Positions 25,227-32,816 of a stretch of 64,000 nucleotides of DNA are shown piece after piece (within the stretch, counting starts at the first letter, position 1; each line of letters opens with the position of its first letter). Below the pieces are notes generated by a model. That model was not told the origin of the DNA, ran no database searches, and saw nothing but the letters and a program-made list of their open reading frames with translations. Position numbers and translations under genes: made by a program. The DNA is from an uncultured Eubacteriales bacterium (GTDB taxonomy: Bacteria; Bacillota; Clostridia; Lachnospirales; Lachnospiraceae): the NCBI GenBank assembly GCA_900314885.1, contig OMWY01000009.1:1-64000 (forward strand). The letters run 5' to 3'.

Positions 25227-26201
25227 ATGATTATGAACAGATTTTTTGTAACAGGGGTAAATGGACAGCTTGGCCACGATGTCATGAATGAGCTGATTGA
25301 CCGGGGATACGAGGCTGTCGGTTCTGACATTACTGAAGCCTACAGCGGAATCGATGATGGCTCGGCTGTAACAAGGGCTCCTTATAGGAAGCTTGATATA
25401 ACGGATGCTTCTAGTGTCTCACGCTTGCTAAAGGAAGTAAGACCCGACCATATAATTCACTGCGCAGCCTGGACGGCCGTGGACGCAGCTGAGGATGAGG
25501 CGAACATTCCTAAGGTTACCGCGGTTAACGCTGACGGAACCGGAAATATAGCTAAGGCAGCCAGGGAGCTAGACGCTGTCATGACCTATATTTCAACCGA
25601 CTACGTATTTAACGGCCAGGGGACAGAGCCTTGGGATCCGGATTGTAAGGACTACGCTCCGCTTAATGTATACGGTAAAACCAAGCTTGCCGGCGAATTA
25701 GCCGTAAGTGAAACGTTGGATAAATACTTTATAGTCCGCATAGCCTGGGTATTCGGCCTGAACGGCAAGAATTTCATCAAGACCATGCTTAACGTCGGTA
25801 AGACCCACGACGAGGTCCGTGTTGTAAATGACCAGATTGGCACGCCTACTTACACGCTCGACCTGGCGAGACTCCTTGTCGATATGAACGAGACCGATAA
25901 ATACGGCTACTATCATGCCACTAATAGTGAGCTTCCCGATACCTCAACAGGATTTGATAAAAATGGAACTAAAAACGGCTTTATATCCTGGTATGATTTC
26001 ACGAAGGAAATATACAGGCAGGCGGGATTAACTACTAAGGTAACTCCTGTAACTACCGCTGAGTATGGGCTTTCGAAGGCAGCGAGGCCATTTAACAGCA
26101 GACTCGACAAGAGTAAGCTGGTTAAGAACGGATTTAAGCCGCTACCGGTCTGGAGCGATGCTGTAAGAAGATATTTAACTGAAATTGGAGAAATAAAGTA
26201 A
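25227..26201 (+). CDS. rmlD: dTDP-4-dehydrorhamnose reductase
   Basis: Last step of dTDP-L-rhamnose synthesis. 324 residues (322 if ATG 25233 is used; both sit near AAAAGGA). SDR fold: dinucleotide loop VTGVNGQLGHDVM (about 6-18), HCAAWTAVDAAEDE (about 77), active-site TYISTDYVFNG (about 116) and YGKTKLAGE (Tyr-Lys pair, about 151), then VRIAWVFGLNGKNFIKTML and LNSRL-like SRLDKSKL at the end. It contains two small insertions (VGSDITEAYSGIDDGSAVTRAPYRK; SELPDTSTGFDKNGTKNG) that lengthen it compared with the usual about 290 residues. Overlaps rmlC by one base. Confidence 0.94.
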   Translation: MIMNRFFVTGVNGQLGHDVMNELIDRGYEAVGSDITEAYSGIDDGSAVTRAPYRKLDITDASSVSRLLKEVRPDHIIHCAAWTAVDAAEDEANIPKVTAVNADGTGNIAKAARELDAVMTYISTDYVFNGQGTEPWDPDCKDYAPLNVYGKTKLAGELAVSETLDKYFIVRIAWVFGLNGKNFIKTMLNVGKTHDEVRVVNDQIGTPTYTLDLARLLVDMNETDKYGYYHATNSELPDTSTGFDKNGTKNGFISWYDFTKEIYRQAGLTTKVTPVTTAEYGLSKAARPFNSRLDKSKLVKNGFKPLPVWSDAVRRYLTEIGEIK

Positions 26202-26806
26202 TGCAGATAAATGTAGAGAAAAATGTAGGCGGCATAGAAGGGCTCTGTGTCATAACTCCTGCCGTCCACGGTGACACAAGAGGGTATTTCTGTGAGACAT
26301 ATAATAAAAATGATATGAAAGAAGCGGGATTCGATATAGATTTTGTCCAGGACAACCAGTCAATGAGTACAAAGGGAGTCCTTCGAGGACTTCATTTTCA
26401 AAAACACTTCCCTCAGTGTAAGCTTGTCAGAGCTATTAAGGGCGAGGTTTTCGATGTAGCGGTAGACCTTAGAAGCGCAAGCGCAACCTATGGAAGGTGG
26501 TATGGAGTCAGGCTCTCCGAGGAAAATAAAAAGCAGTTCTTGATTCCCGAAGGCTTTGCTCACGGATTCTTAGTTCTCTCTGATGTAGCGGAATTCTGCT
26601 ACAAGGTAAATGATTTTTGGCATCCGAATGATGAAGGCGGCATGGCCTGGAACGACCCTGAGATAGGGATAGAGTGGCCTGATCTTGTCGGTTCCTACAA
26701 GGGCAGCCCGTCAGCGGAGGGATACACCCTAAGAGACGGTACACCGCTTAACCTCTCCGATAAGGACCAGAAATGGCTCGGAATCAAGGATACGTTTAAA
26801 TTTTGA
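26201..26806 (+). CDS. rmlC: dTDP-4-dehydrorhamnose 3,5-epimerase
   Basis: 201-residue cupin. TRGYFCETYNK (about 27), SMSTKGVLRGLHFQ (catalytic His, about 61), CKLVRAIKGEVFDVAVDLR (about 73), PEGFAHGFLVLS (about 113) and FCYKVNDFWHPNDEGGMAWNDPEIGIEWP (catalytic Tyr/Asp region) match the family closely. Starts at TAATG with GGAGAAATAAAG as ribosome site, so coupled to rmlD. rmlB is about 36 kb away at the right edge and rmlA is not in the window, so the pathway genes are scattered. Confidence 0.96.
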   Translation: MQINVEKNVGGIEGLCVITPAVHGDTRGYFCETYNKNDMKEAGFDIDFVQDNQSMSTKGVLRGLHFQKHFPQCKLVRAIKGEVFDVAVDLRSASATYGRWYGVRLSEENKKQFLIPEGFAHGFLVLSDVAEFCYKVNDFWHPNDEGGMAWNDPEIGIEWPDLVGSYKGSPSAEGYTLRDGTPLNLSDKDQKWLGIKDTFKF

Positions 26807-26825
26807 TTGACCCTTATTTAAGAAA

Positions 26826-26856
26826 AGAAAGCGCCATCTAACTATGGCGCTTTTTC
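26826..26856. terminator. Bidirectional terminator between rmlC and GH43
   Basis: AGCGCCAT-ctaact-ATGGCGCT flanked by A-rich and T-rich tracts serves both convergent genes. Confidence 0.85.
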
Positions 26857-26859
26857 TAT

Positions 26860-27837
26860 TCACTGGAACAGGTTGTTCTTTAAATCGAATATTGGTCTGC
26901 CGCTATCATCATAGTCTATCTTCATGATAAAGCAGTGGCGGTTTGGATCATATAGTGGGTCTCCGACTATCTCATCGTAAGTGCGAGAATGGTAGCTCAT
27001 TAGGTCATTTCCCTTTTCATCCTTAAAGAAGGTATTGTGACCGGGACCGTAGAAACCAAGTTCACGGTCGCTCTTAAGTACAGGGTATCTGTCCTTCCTC
27101 CAGGAAAGAGGGTCAAGCAGGTCGTCATCGCAGGAAGCTGTGAGCATACCCATGCAGTAGCATTCCCCCGTAGAACTTGCCGAAAAGGTGAGATAAATCT
27201 TTCCATCATGGAAAAGGGCAGTCGGCCCTTCATTTACCCAGAAGCCAACTCTCTCCCAATCATAATCGGGAGTGGTAAGGAGAACCTGGGCAGTTTTCAT
27301 CTCAGTAGGACTTGCCAATTCAGCGATATAGAGGTTGCTGATAGCTTTGCCTGTGTTAACCTTCTCAGCCCAGACCGTATATTTCTTTCCATTATTCTCA
27401 AAGACAGTCATATCGAGTGAAAATGAATTAAATGAAAATTCATCATCACTTGCCCTCTTAAGGTTTCCGCACTCTCCCCATTTATCACGAATCGGGTCAT
27501 CGCCTAAGCAGTGAAGAACCCATGGTTTTATATTCCATATATCATCCCGCTCGCCTGCGGCAAAGTAGATATACCATCCTCCATCGAGGAAATGGAGCTC
27601 CGGTGCCCAGATGTGCTTGCTCATGACACCGGACTCATGCTTATGCCAGATCTCGGTCTCCGAGGCAGTTCTCAGTCCTTCGAGGGTATCGGCATGACGG
27701 AGTATTATCCTGTCATACTCCGGAACAGAAGCCGTAAAATAAAATGTTCCGTCCCCCGCCTTAATTATAAACGGATCCGCTCTCTGCGCTATAAATGGCG
27801 TATTATACGCCGTTTTCTTATAATTTTCCGCATTCAT
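26860..27837 (-). CDS. GH43 family glycosidase (probable alpha-L-arabinofuranosidase)
   Basis: 325 residues, no signal peptide, so intracellular. Five-bladed beta-propeller with the catalytic base in QRADPFIIKAGDGTFYFTAS (Asp about 20), pKa-modulating Asp in FSLDMTVF (about 140) and the acid in WVNEGPTALFHDGKIYLTFS (Glu about 205). The IWAPELHFLDGGWYIYFAAG block (about 77) is typical of GH43 enzymes acting on arabino-oligosaccharides. It is third gene of the GH51 operon, supporting an arabinose-releasing role on imported oligosaccharides. Xylosidase activity cannot be excluded. Confidence 0.92.
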   Translation of the reverse strand: MNAENYKKTAYNTPFIAQRADPFIIKAGDGTFYFTASVPEYDRIILRHADTLEGLRTASETEIWHKHESGVMSKHIWAPELHFLDGGWYIYFAAGERDDIWNIKPWVLHCLGDDPIRDKWGECGNLKRASDDEFSFNSFSLDMTVFENNGKKYTVWAEKVNTGKAISNLYIAELASPTEMKTAQVLLTTPDYDWERVGFWVNEGPTALFHDGKIYLTFSASSTGECYCMGMLTASCDDDLLDPLSWRKDRYPVLKSDRELGFYGPGHNTFFKDEKGNDLMSYHSRTYDEIVGDPLYDPNRHCFIMKIDYDDSGRPIFDLKNNLFQ

Positions 27838-27846
27838 TTCTTATTC

Positions 27847-28101
27847 CTACACATTCCATTTTTTATAGGGACATTTGCTGTCCTTTCTTGCGGCACGAAG
27901 CTCTACGTAGCAGCCGCAGGCCTGACAGGTGGCATCGGCCAGGTAGTCGCACGCCTTGCAGGTATCAAGGCGTGCCTTAACCTTATCGTCGTCTGCCTTC
28001 TCGTCCTTAGAGAGGAGCATGATAACTCTGTAGATCTTCGCCATGTACTCTTCTTCGCTTATTTCGGACAGAAGACATTTCAAACAATGTCTGGTACTCA
28101 T
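27847..28101 (-). CDS. Small cysteine-rich protein (DUF6171-like)
   Basis: 84 residues from ATG 28101 (ribosome site AAGGTGA); an apparent longer N-terminus is encoded by an inserted repeat and is unlikely to be real. Contains CLKCLL near the start, then CKACDYLADATCQACGCYVELRAARKDSKCPYKKW (cited in parts: CKAC, CQACGC, KCPYKKW), giving seven or eight Cys that could hold one or two zinc ions or an iron-sulfur centre. I recall this as a Lachnospiraceae family of unknown function (DUF6171). It sits between two arabinofuranosidase genes. Confidence 0.75.
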   Translation of the reverse strand: MSTRHCLKCLLSEISEEEYMAKIYRVIMLLSKDEKADDDKVKARLDTCKACDYLADATCQACGCYVELRAARKDSKCPYKKWNV

Positions 28102-28192
28102 ACTTTCACCTTGCTTCTCATGACCCCGAGCCAGGCACCCGCTTCGCATGAGCCAGGCACGGGGCGCCACTTTAGACAATGTCTGGTACTCA
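28084..28192. repeat. 17-base direct repeat flanking a small inserted element
   Basis: ACAATGTCTGGTACTCA occurs at 28084-28100 and again at 28176-28192. The right copy includes the GH51 stop codon; the left copy encodes the first residues of the small Cys-rich protein. The 75 bases between contain the dispersed GAGCCAGGCAC repeat twice (28128-28138, 28150-28160). Confidence 0.8.
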
Positions 28193-29686
28193 AAATTTGA
28201 TACCTAGGACAGCGCAGGCTGGGATGGTGAACTTGGCGACGCCATTCTCTACCTTGATGTCCGTGAAGTCCTTCTCGCTTACAGCATCAGGATCATCGAA
28301 TGTATTCTTAGCGTGCATATCCTCTGTTACGATTGTCGCCTTGACAGAAGTAAGAGCCGTGTCAGCGAGCTTAAGCTCTACAGGGTAGCTCTTATCTATA
28401 TCCATGTTTGCTACGGTTACAAGGTACTTTCCATCCCTAACGGAAGCTGAAACCTGAAGAGCAGGTACAGGGTCCTCATCCGTACCGATATCAGCGTTTT
28501 CAGCAATCGTGCTCCGAACACAGTCAGCATCCTGGTGACCCTTATACATATGGAAAATATGGTAGGTAGGGGTCTTAATCATCTTCTCGCCCTCAGTGAG
28601 GATGACAGACTGAAGTACATTTATCATCTGGGCTATGCAGGCCATCTTGACACGGTCTGAGTGATTATTGAAAATGTTAAGCGTTACGGCAGCTATAAGG
28701 GCATCCCTCATAGTGTTCTGCTGATAGAGGAATCCGGGGTTTGTTCCCGGTTCACAGTCATACCAGCCACCCCATTCGTCCATGATAAGGCCGACCTTGT
28801 TCTCTGTATCGTACTGGGCTAAAATGTCGCTGTGAATCTTAATAAGGTGCTCTATATAGAGAGCCTTCTTCATGGTCTTATACCACATAGCGTTATCGAA
28901 TTCCGTGGCGCTTCCCTTGTGGTCCCATCCGCCCGGATGAACATAGTAGTGAACGCTTAAGCCGTCCATGAAGCCATGCACGAAGCCCGGAGCCTGAGTA
29001 AATGTGGTCTCGCAGACCTTACGGGTCCAGTTCACATCGTCAACATTAGGACCGCCGCAGACCTTCTTAATAGGCTTCTCAGGGTCATACTGACGGACAT
29101 AGGTCTGGAATCTCCTGTAAAGGTTGCCGTAATACTCAGGTGTCATATTACCGCCGCAGCCCCAGTTCTCATTGCCGACGCCAAAATAATCGATGGTCCA
29201 TGGCTCCTCATGGCCGTTCTTCTTACGGAGCTCACTCATAGGTGAAAGTCCGCCAAAGGTCATATACTCAACCCATTCACTCATCTCGCGGACAGACCCG
29301 GAGCCTACGTTTCCGTTGACATAGGTCTTGCAGCCGAGCTGACGGACAAGCTCAAAGAACTCATGAGTACCGAAGCTGTTATCCTCGGTAACTCCGCCCC
29401 AGTGGGTATTAACCATCTTCTTACGGGTCTCCTTCGGACCGATTCCGTCCATCCAGTGATACTCATCCGCGAAGCAGCCGCCCGGCCACCTCAAAAGCGG
29501 TACACCCATTTCCTTAAGGGCGGTTACAACGTCGGTACGCATACCATTTACATTAGGTATACCTGAATCTTCCTTTACGAATAAGCCTTCGTAAATGCCT
29601 CTTCCAAGGTGCTCTGAAAAATGCCCCTGCACCTCAGGATTGATATGTCCGAGCTTCTCGTGCTCGTTAATGATGATCTTAGCCAT
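28190..29686 (-). CDS. abfA: GH51 alpha-L-arabinofuranosidase
   Basis: 498 residues from ATG 29686 (GTG 29689 is less likely). Intracellular, typical length. Acid/base Glu in YFGVGNENWGCGG (about 173), nucleophile Glu in LIMDEWGGWY (about 293), RWPGGCFADEYHWMDGIGP (about 67) and a C-terminal beta-sandwich from about 390. It removes arabinofuranosyl units from arabinan, arabinoxylan or arabinogalactan fragments. First gene of an operon with the small Cys-rich protein and GH43, under a consensus promoter next to a TTTAGA palindrome and divergent from an ArsR-type regulator. Confidence 0.96.
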   Translation of the reverse strand: MAKIIINEHEKLGHINPEVQGHFSEHLGRGIYEGLFVKEDSGIPNVNGMRTDVVTALKEMGVPLLRWPGGCFADEYHWMDGIGPKETRKKMVNTHWGGVTEDNSFGTHEFFELVRQLGCKTYVNGNVGSGSVREMSEWVEYMTFGGLSPMSELRKKNGHEEPWTIDYFGVGNENWGCGGNMTPEYYGNLYRRFQTYVRQYDPEKPIKKVCGGPNVDDVNWTRKVCETTFTQAPGFVHGFMDGLSVHYYVHPGGWDHKGSATEFDNAMWYKTMKKALYIEHLIKIHSDILAQYDTENKVGLIMDEWGGWYDCEPGTNPGFLYQQNTMRDALIAAVTLNIFNNHSDRVKMACIAQMINVLQSVILTEGEKMIKTPTYHIFHMYKGHQDADCVRSTIAENADIGTDEDPVPALQVSASVRDGKYLVTVANMDIDKSYPVELKLADTALTSVKATIVTEDMHAKNTFDDPDAVSEKDFTDIKVENGVAKFTIPACAVLGIKF

Positions 29687-29727
29687 CACTACACCCCTTT
29701 CTGCTTAGGTCAATATAGGATAAGTTT

Positions 29728-29756
29728 ATTATAATTTGTTCGAAGCCCAATGTCAA
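29728..29756 (-). promoter_or_regulatory. GH51 operon promoter
   Basis: On the minus strand TTGACA (29751-29756), 17 bases, TATAAT (29728-29733); perfect consensus, about 40 bases before the ATG. Confidence 0.8.
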
Positions 29757-29761
29757 TGGAA

Positions 29762-29781
29762 AATTTAGATTTTTCTAAATT
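29762..29781. promoter_or_regulatory. TTTAGA-N4-TCTAAA operator candidate at GH51
   Basis: AATTTAGATTTTTCTAAATT is a perfect inverted repeat with eight-base arms, six bases upstream of the GH51 minus-35 box. The same core recurs in front of the endo-arabinanase gene at 34413-34430. Confidence 0.65.
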
Positions 29782-29896
29782 ATTTTTGTATCATTCAAAG
29801 TAATGCGATATTATTTACAAATTTTGCACAATTTGGGCCACTTTCTTATAGAAGTTTAAGCTTGAAAATGATTTCCGGTGACATATAAGCGTATTA

Positions 29897-29914
29897 GTTT
29901 AGAATTTTGTAAAG
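29897..29914. promoter_or_regulatory. Imperfect TTTAGA-type site upstream of ArsR-type regulator
   Basis: GTTTAGAATTTTGTAAAG keeps the spacing of the two perfect sites with one mismatch between arms, just ahead of the regulator minus-35 box. Suggests autoregulation. Confidence 0.45.
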
Positions 29915-29921
29915 AAAATAC

Positions 29922-29950
29922 TTTCAAATTTTCCTCTGATGTGATATAAT
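29922..29950 (+). promoter_or_regulatory. Promoter of ArsR-type regulator
   Basis: TTTCAA (29922-29927), 17 bases, TATAAT (29945-29950). The leader to the ATG is about 60 bases and contains GACCGGTC and GGTCCGGCC, of unknown meaning. Confidence 0.6.
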
Positions 29951-30016
29951 TAACTCATATTTGGGGATGACCGGTCAAGAGAAGTATTTTAGGTCCGGCC
30001 ATAAGAAAGGACTATT

Positions 30017-30925
30017 ATGCTATATATTTCTAAAGTACAGGACGGTCTGCCCTTATATAAGGCACTGGGGTCCGATATAAGGGTCAAGATTATCGATACC
30101 CTTCTCGCTGAGAACGGTATAAATATGAACGACCTCGCAGGGAAGCTCGGTATATCGAACGGCGCTCTCACAAGCCATATCAAGAAGCTCGAGGAATGTG
30201 GCATGGTAACCGTAAGCAACGATGCCGAGGGCCACGGAAACCACAAGAACTGCTCTGTTCACGTAGACAAGATTCTGATAGAGCTCGCCGCAGGTGGCAG
30301 AAGTGAGAATATTTTTCACACGAGTGTAAAGGTCGGCCATTATAACGAGTGCAGGGCTCTGCCTACCTGTGGACTTGCGAGCTCCGACCATATCATAGGT
30401 GAAGTTGATGATAACAGATATTTCAACCACCCTGACCGCTTCAATGCCGATATTTTATGGTTCACCAAGGGCTACGTAGAATACGCCGTGCCTAATTTCA
30501 TACCCTTCGATAAGAAGATAGACAGCATTACCTTTACCATGGAGCTCTCCAGTGAGGCTCCGGGTATAAATGAGCAGTGGCCGTCAGATATTTATTTCTA
30601 TCTAAATGATGTGAATATCGCCATGTGGACGAGTCCGGGCGACTTCGGTGAGGTTCGGGGGCTCTTTACGCCTGACTGGTGGTTCGCTAACTGGAACCAA
30701 TATGGACTTCTTAAGATGGTCGAGATAAACCACGAGGGAACCTTCATAGATGGGCTTAAGGTTTCGGATGTGAAGATAGATGGCTTTAACCTCAACTCAA
30801 GAAGCAACATCAAGCTAAAGATAGCGGTTCCCGACAACGCGGCAAATATAGGCGGATTAACTATATTTGGAAGGTCATTCGGCAATTATAACCAGGATAT
30901 AGATATAGACATCGGTTACAGATGA
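30017..30925 (+). CDS. ArsR-type winged-helix regulator with large C-terminal domain
   Basis: 302 residues. Residues about 12-90 are an ArsR-like winged helix (LYKALGSDIRVKIIDTLL, MNDLAGKLGISNGALTSHIKKLEECGMV). No ArsR metal-binding Cys pair is apparent in the helix. The remaining 210 residues form a domain with many aromatic residues and beta strands (DILWFTKGYVEYAVPNFIPF, IDSITFTMELSSEAPG, WPSDIYFYLNDVNIAMWTSPGDFG, LKIAVPDNAANIGGLTIFGRSFGNY) resembling a jelly-roll, carbohydrate-binding-like fold. Being divergent from GH51 and sharing a palindrome with the arabinanase gene, it is probably an arabinose or arabino-oligosaccharide sensor. The C-terminal fold is inferred, not shown. Confidence 0.85.
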   Translation: MLYISKVQDGLPLYKALGSDIRVKIIDTLLAENGINMNDLAGKLGISNGALTSHIKKLEECGMVTVSNDAEGHGNHKNCSVHVDKILIELAAGGRSENIFHTSVKVGHYNECRALPTCGLASSDHIIGEVDDNRYFNHPDRFNADILWFTKGYVEYAVPNFIPFDKKIDSITFTMELSSEAPGINEQWPSDIYFYLNDVNIAMWTSPGDFGEVRGLFTPDWWFANWNQYGLLKMVEINHEGTFIDGLKVSDVKIDGFNLNSRSNIKLKIAVPDNAANIGGLTIFGRSFGNYNQDIDIDIGYR

Positions 30926-30933
30926 AAGGGGAC

Positions 30934-30966
30934 ACAAAAAAGACGGGCATTGCCCGTCTTTTTTTT
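30934..30966. terminator. Bidirectional terminator
   Basis: AAAAAAGACGGGCA-t-TGCCCGTCTTTTTTTT between the convergent regulator and zinc-ribbon protein genes; arms flanked by A and T runs. Confidence 0.9.
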
Positions 30967-32470
30967 AGATTGATTGATCTTCTGAATCTTGGTCTTTCGA
31001 ATCGTTATCGAACGGTGTATCACTGTCACCGGTACTGCCCTTCTTAACATTTACCGCGTCATCAATATCAAGTAATTTCCACCTGTCTTTTTCAGATTTC
31101 ACAACGTCATTATATAATTCCTTCAGTGACTTGTAGCCGGTTATATACCACCATGCCCTGTAGCCACCGGATACCTTCTCGGTAGTAAAAGAATTATATG
31201 TCTTTGTAGTGCCGGAAAGATCCACACAGGTCTCACCTTCTCCGTCATTCTTTACATCCGAAAAGCCAACAGTCCAATAGTATGTCTGATTCTTCGACAC
31301 CTTCTTGCTTCCCGATTTCGCTACGAGCTTTGCCTTAATCTTATAAACCAGAAGAACCTTGTTATAGTTGTAAGAGTCCTTATACTGCTCAAGGATACAA
31401 CCAAGATAGGTCATTGACTTAAGCTCAGAATCCGTAGAACCGGCTTCAAAGGAATCCTTGAACTCAGACTCCGCAGTCTCCTTCATATCCTCCATAGCTT
31501 CATCGGATATTTCGCTTATCTTCGCCACATATTCCGTGAGCCCTGAAACGGTATAGTCCTTGCTTGTCTCCGTAATCTTCTTTCCGTAACGCTCAGCGTA
31601 ATCATCAAGCGTATAATAGGACGTATCGAGTGTCAAAGTGATGGTTTCACCATTCGTAAGGTCTGAGCTCTTATCAAACTTAAAGTACATATCTGATTCC
31701 ACGTCTGCATTGTCAGAGCCCGGAACAAAATCGTATTCTGCGTATCCGTTGCCGGATTCGCCATTAAACGTCACTTCTATATCGTCAAAAGGATTCACTT
31801 CAATAAGTTCACTGAGTCCTTTAACTTCAAACTGCTTAGCGGTATAGTTCAATGTACACTTAAGATTATCCTTTAAGTTTCCATCGATCTTCCAGTCAAG
31901 AGCGACCTTGCCTCCGTTTGATAGGTCAGAATCCTTGTCAAGATCGACATCGATATATTTCGCACAGATATAATTTGCGGCTGCGTCAGCCATTTCCACC
32001 TCGTCGCCATTATGCAGCTTCTTTAATGTCGCGTACGTAGCCTTGTCATGCGCCTTGATAACCTTCAGGATTTCCTTGCCGTTATCCTCAGCAAACTTTT
32101 CTTTGTCGAATGCGCATGTGGCAGTGCCGTTTCCGTCATTTCCTTCAAAGTTAACAGTAACATACGGGTCAATATCTATTTGGGCCGTCGATGTCTTATC
32201 AACATAAAACAGATATCCCGCTCCACCACCTATTACAAGGAGGCAGACAATAATAATGGCAACGATTGCTGTAAGGACGCTGTTTTTTCCTTTTGGTGTC
32301 TCTGATAGAGGCTCCCCAAAGCTTTCGTTGTTCGATACAAATGAGCTCTCGTCTGCGCTCCACGTACCGCTATTAGCACCGTCCTTTGGCATTTCCTCCT
32401 GCTTTGCTCCGCAATATCGGCAGAATTTACTTCCGTCAGGTATTTCCTGTCCACATTTTATACATCTCAT
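30965..32470 (-). CDS. Zinc-ribbon, single-pass membrane protein with repeated extracellular domains
   Basis: 501 residues from ATG 32470, placing the zinc ribbon MRCIKCGQEIPDGSKFCRYCG at the very N-terminus (two CxxC pairs, cytoplasmic). After an acidic linker a transmembrane helix (about 62-85, AIVAIIIVCLLVIGGGAGYLFY) leads outside to repeated units VTVNFEGNDGNGTA / VTFNGESGNGYA with GLSE- or GLTE-type ends, then a low-complexity acidic tail rich in Asp and Ser. The layout resembles TcaA/YvbJ-type proteins linked to cell-envelope stress in Firmicutes; function is unproven. The longer in-frame start lacks a ribosome site. Confidence 0.8.
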   Translation of the reverse strand: MRCIKCGQEIPDGSKFCRYCGAKQEEMPKDGANSGTWSADESSFVSNNESFGEPLSETPKGKNSVLTAIVAIIIVCLLVIGGGAGYLFYVDKTSTAQIDIDPYVTVNFEGNDGNGTATCAFDKEKFAEDNGKEILKVIKAHDKATYATLKKLHNGDEVEMADAAANYICAKYIDVDLDKDSDLSNGGKVALDWKIDGNLKDNLKCTLNYTAKQFEVKGLSELIEVNPFDDIEVTFNGESGNGYAEYDFVPGSDNADVESDMYFKFDKSSDLTNGETITLTLDTSYYTLDDYAERYGKKITETSKDYTVSGLTEYVAKISEISDEAMEDMKETAESEFKDSFEAGSTDSELKSMTYLGCILEQYKDSYNYNKVLLVYKIKAKLVAKSGSKKVSKNQTYYWTVGFSDVKNDGEGETCVDLSGTTKTYNSFTTEKVSGGYRAWWYITGYKSLKELYNDVVKSEKDRWKLLDIDDAVNVKKGSTGDSDTPFDNDSKDQDSEDQSI

Positions 32471-32575
32471 AATGGATTCCCCCATGAAACAAAAATAGTA
32501 AAGGTCAATAGAATGAATTCTAAAAACCTTTACTATTTTATTCCGGCATACAAGAAATGTCAAGTTAAAAAAAGT

Positions 32576-32797
32576 TTATCTTTTCTTTACTCTATAAATA
32601 ATGTAGATTATTTCACTAATCACAGCCATTATCTCTGACAGGCGAAGTATCTCATCGAAGTTGGTGTGCCAAATGTTCATAAGGAATATGGAAAATATTA
32701 TGAACATGGCAAACCACCAGGCGAAAAAGACCGCCGCGGCGATAACGTAACGTAAAACTTCAAGAAAAATATCCGTAATTTTCTGTCTCATAGCCAT
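32576..32797 (-). CDS. Small membrane protein, unknown
   Basis: 73 residues with two hydrophobic stretches (RYVIAAAVFFAWWFAMFIIFSIFLM and IMAVISEIIYIIY) separated by a polar loop, ending in basic KKR. Probably two transmembrane helices. The next gene upstream (arabinanase) stops 20 bases before its start, so it may be co-transcribed. Family not recognised. Confidence 0.6.
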   Translation of the reverse strand: MAMRQKITDIFLEVLRYVIAAAVFFAWWFAMFIIFSIFLMNIWHTNFDEILRLSEIMAVISEIIYIIYRVKKR

Positions 32798-32816
32798 AGT
32801 TCACACTTTCCGCCGA

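Larger units (their letters stand above)
29687..30016. other. Divergent GH51/ArsR intergenic region
   Basis: 330 bases without a gene, AT-rich. Contains the GH51 promoter, the regulator promoter and two TTTAGA-type inverted repeats, listed separately. Nothing else is recognised. Confidence 0.7.

Noticed and set aside
24927..25277. 116-residue minus-strand frame between the sugar importer and rmlD
   Set aside because: It overlaps two well-formed promoters and operator sites and the start of rmlD, and its translation is low-quality, Lys/Tyr/Cys-rich without a domain.
27511..28200. 229-residue plus-strand open frame
   Set aside because: Antisense to the GH43 and small Cys-rich protein genes and across an inserted repeat; composition is not protein-like and there is no ribosome site.
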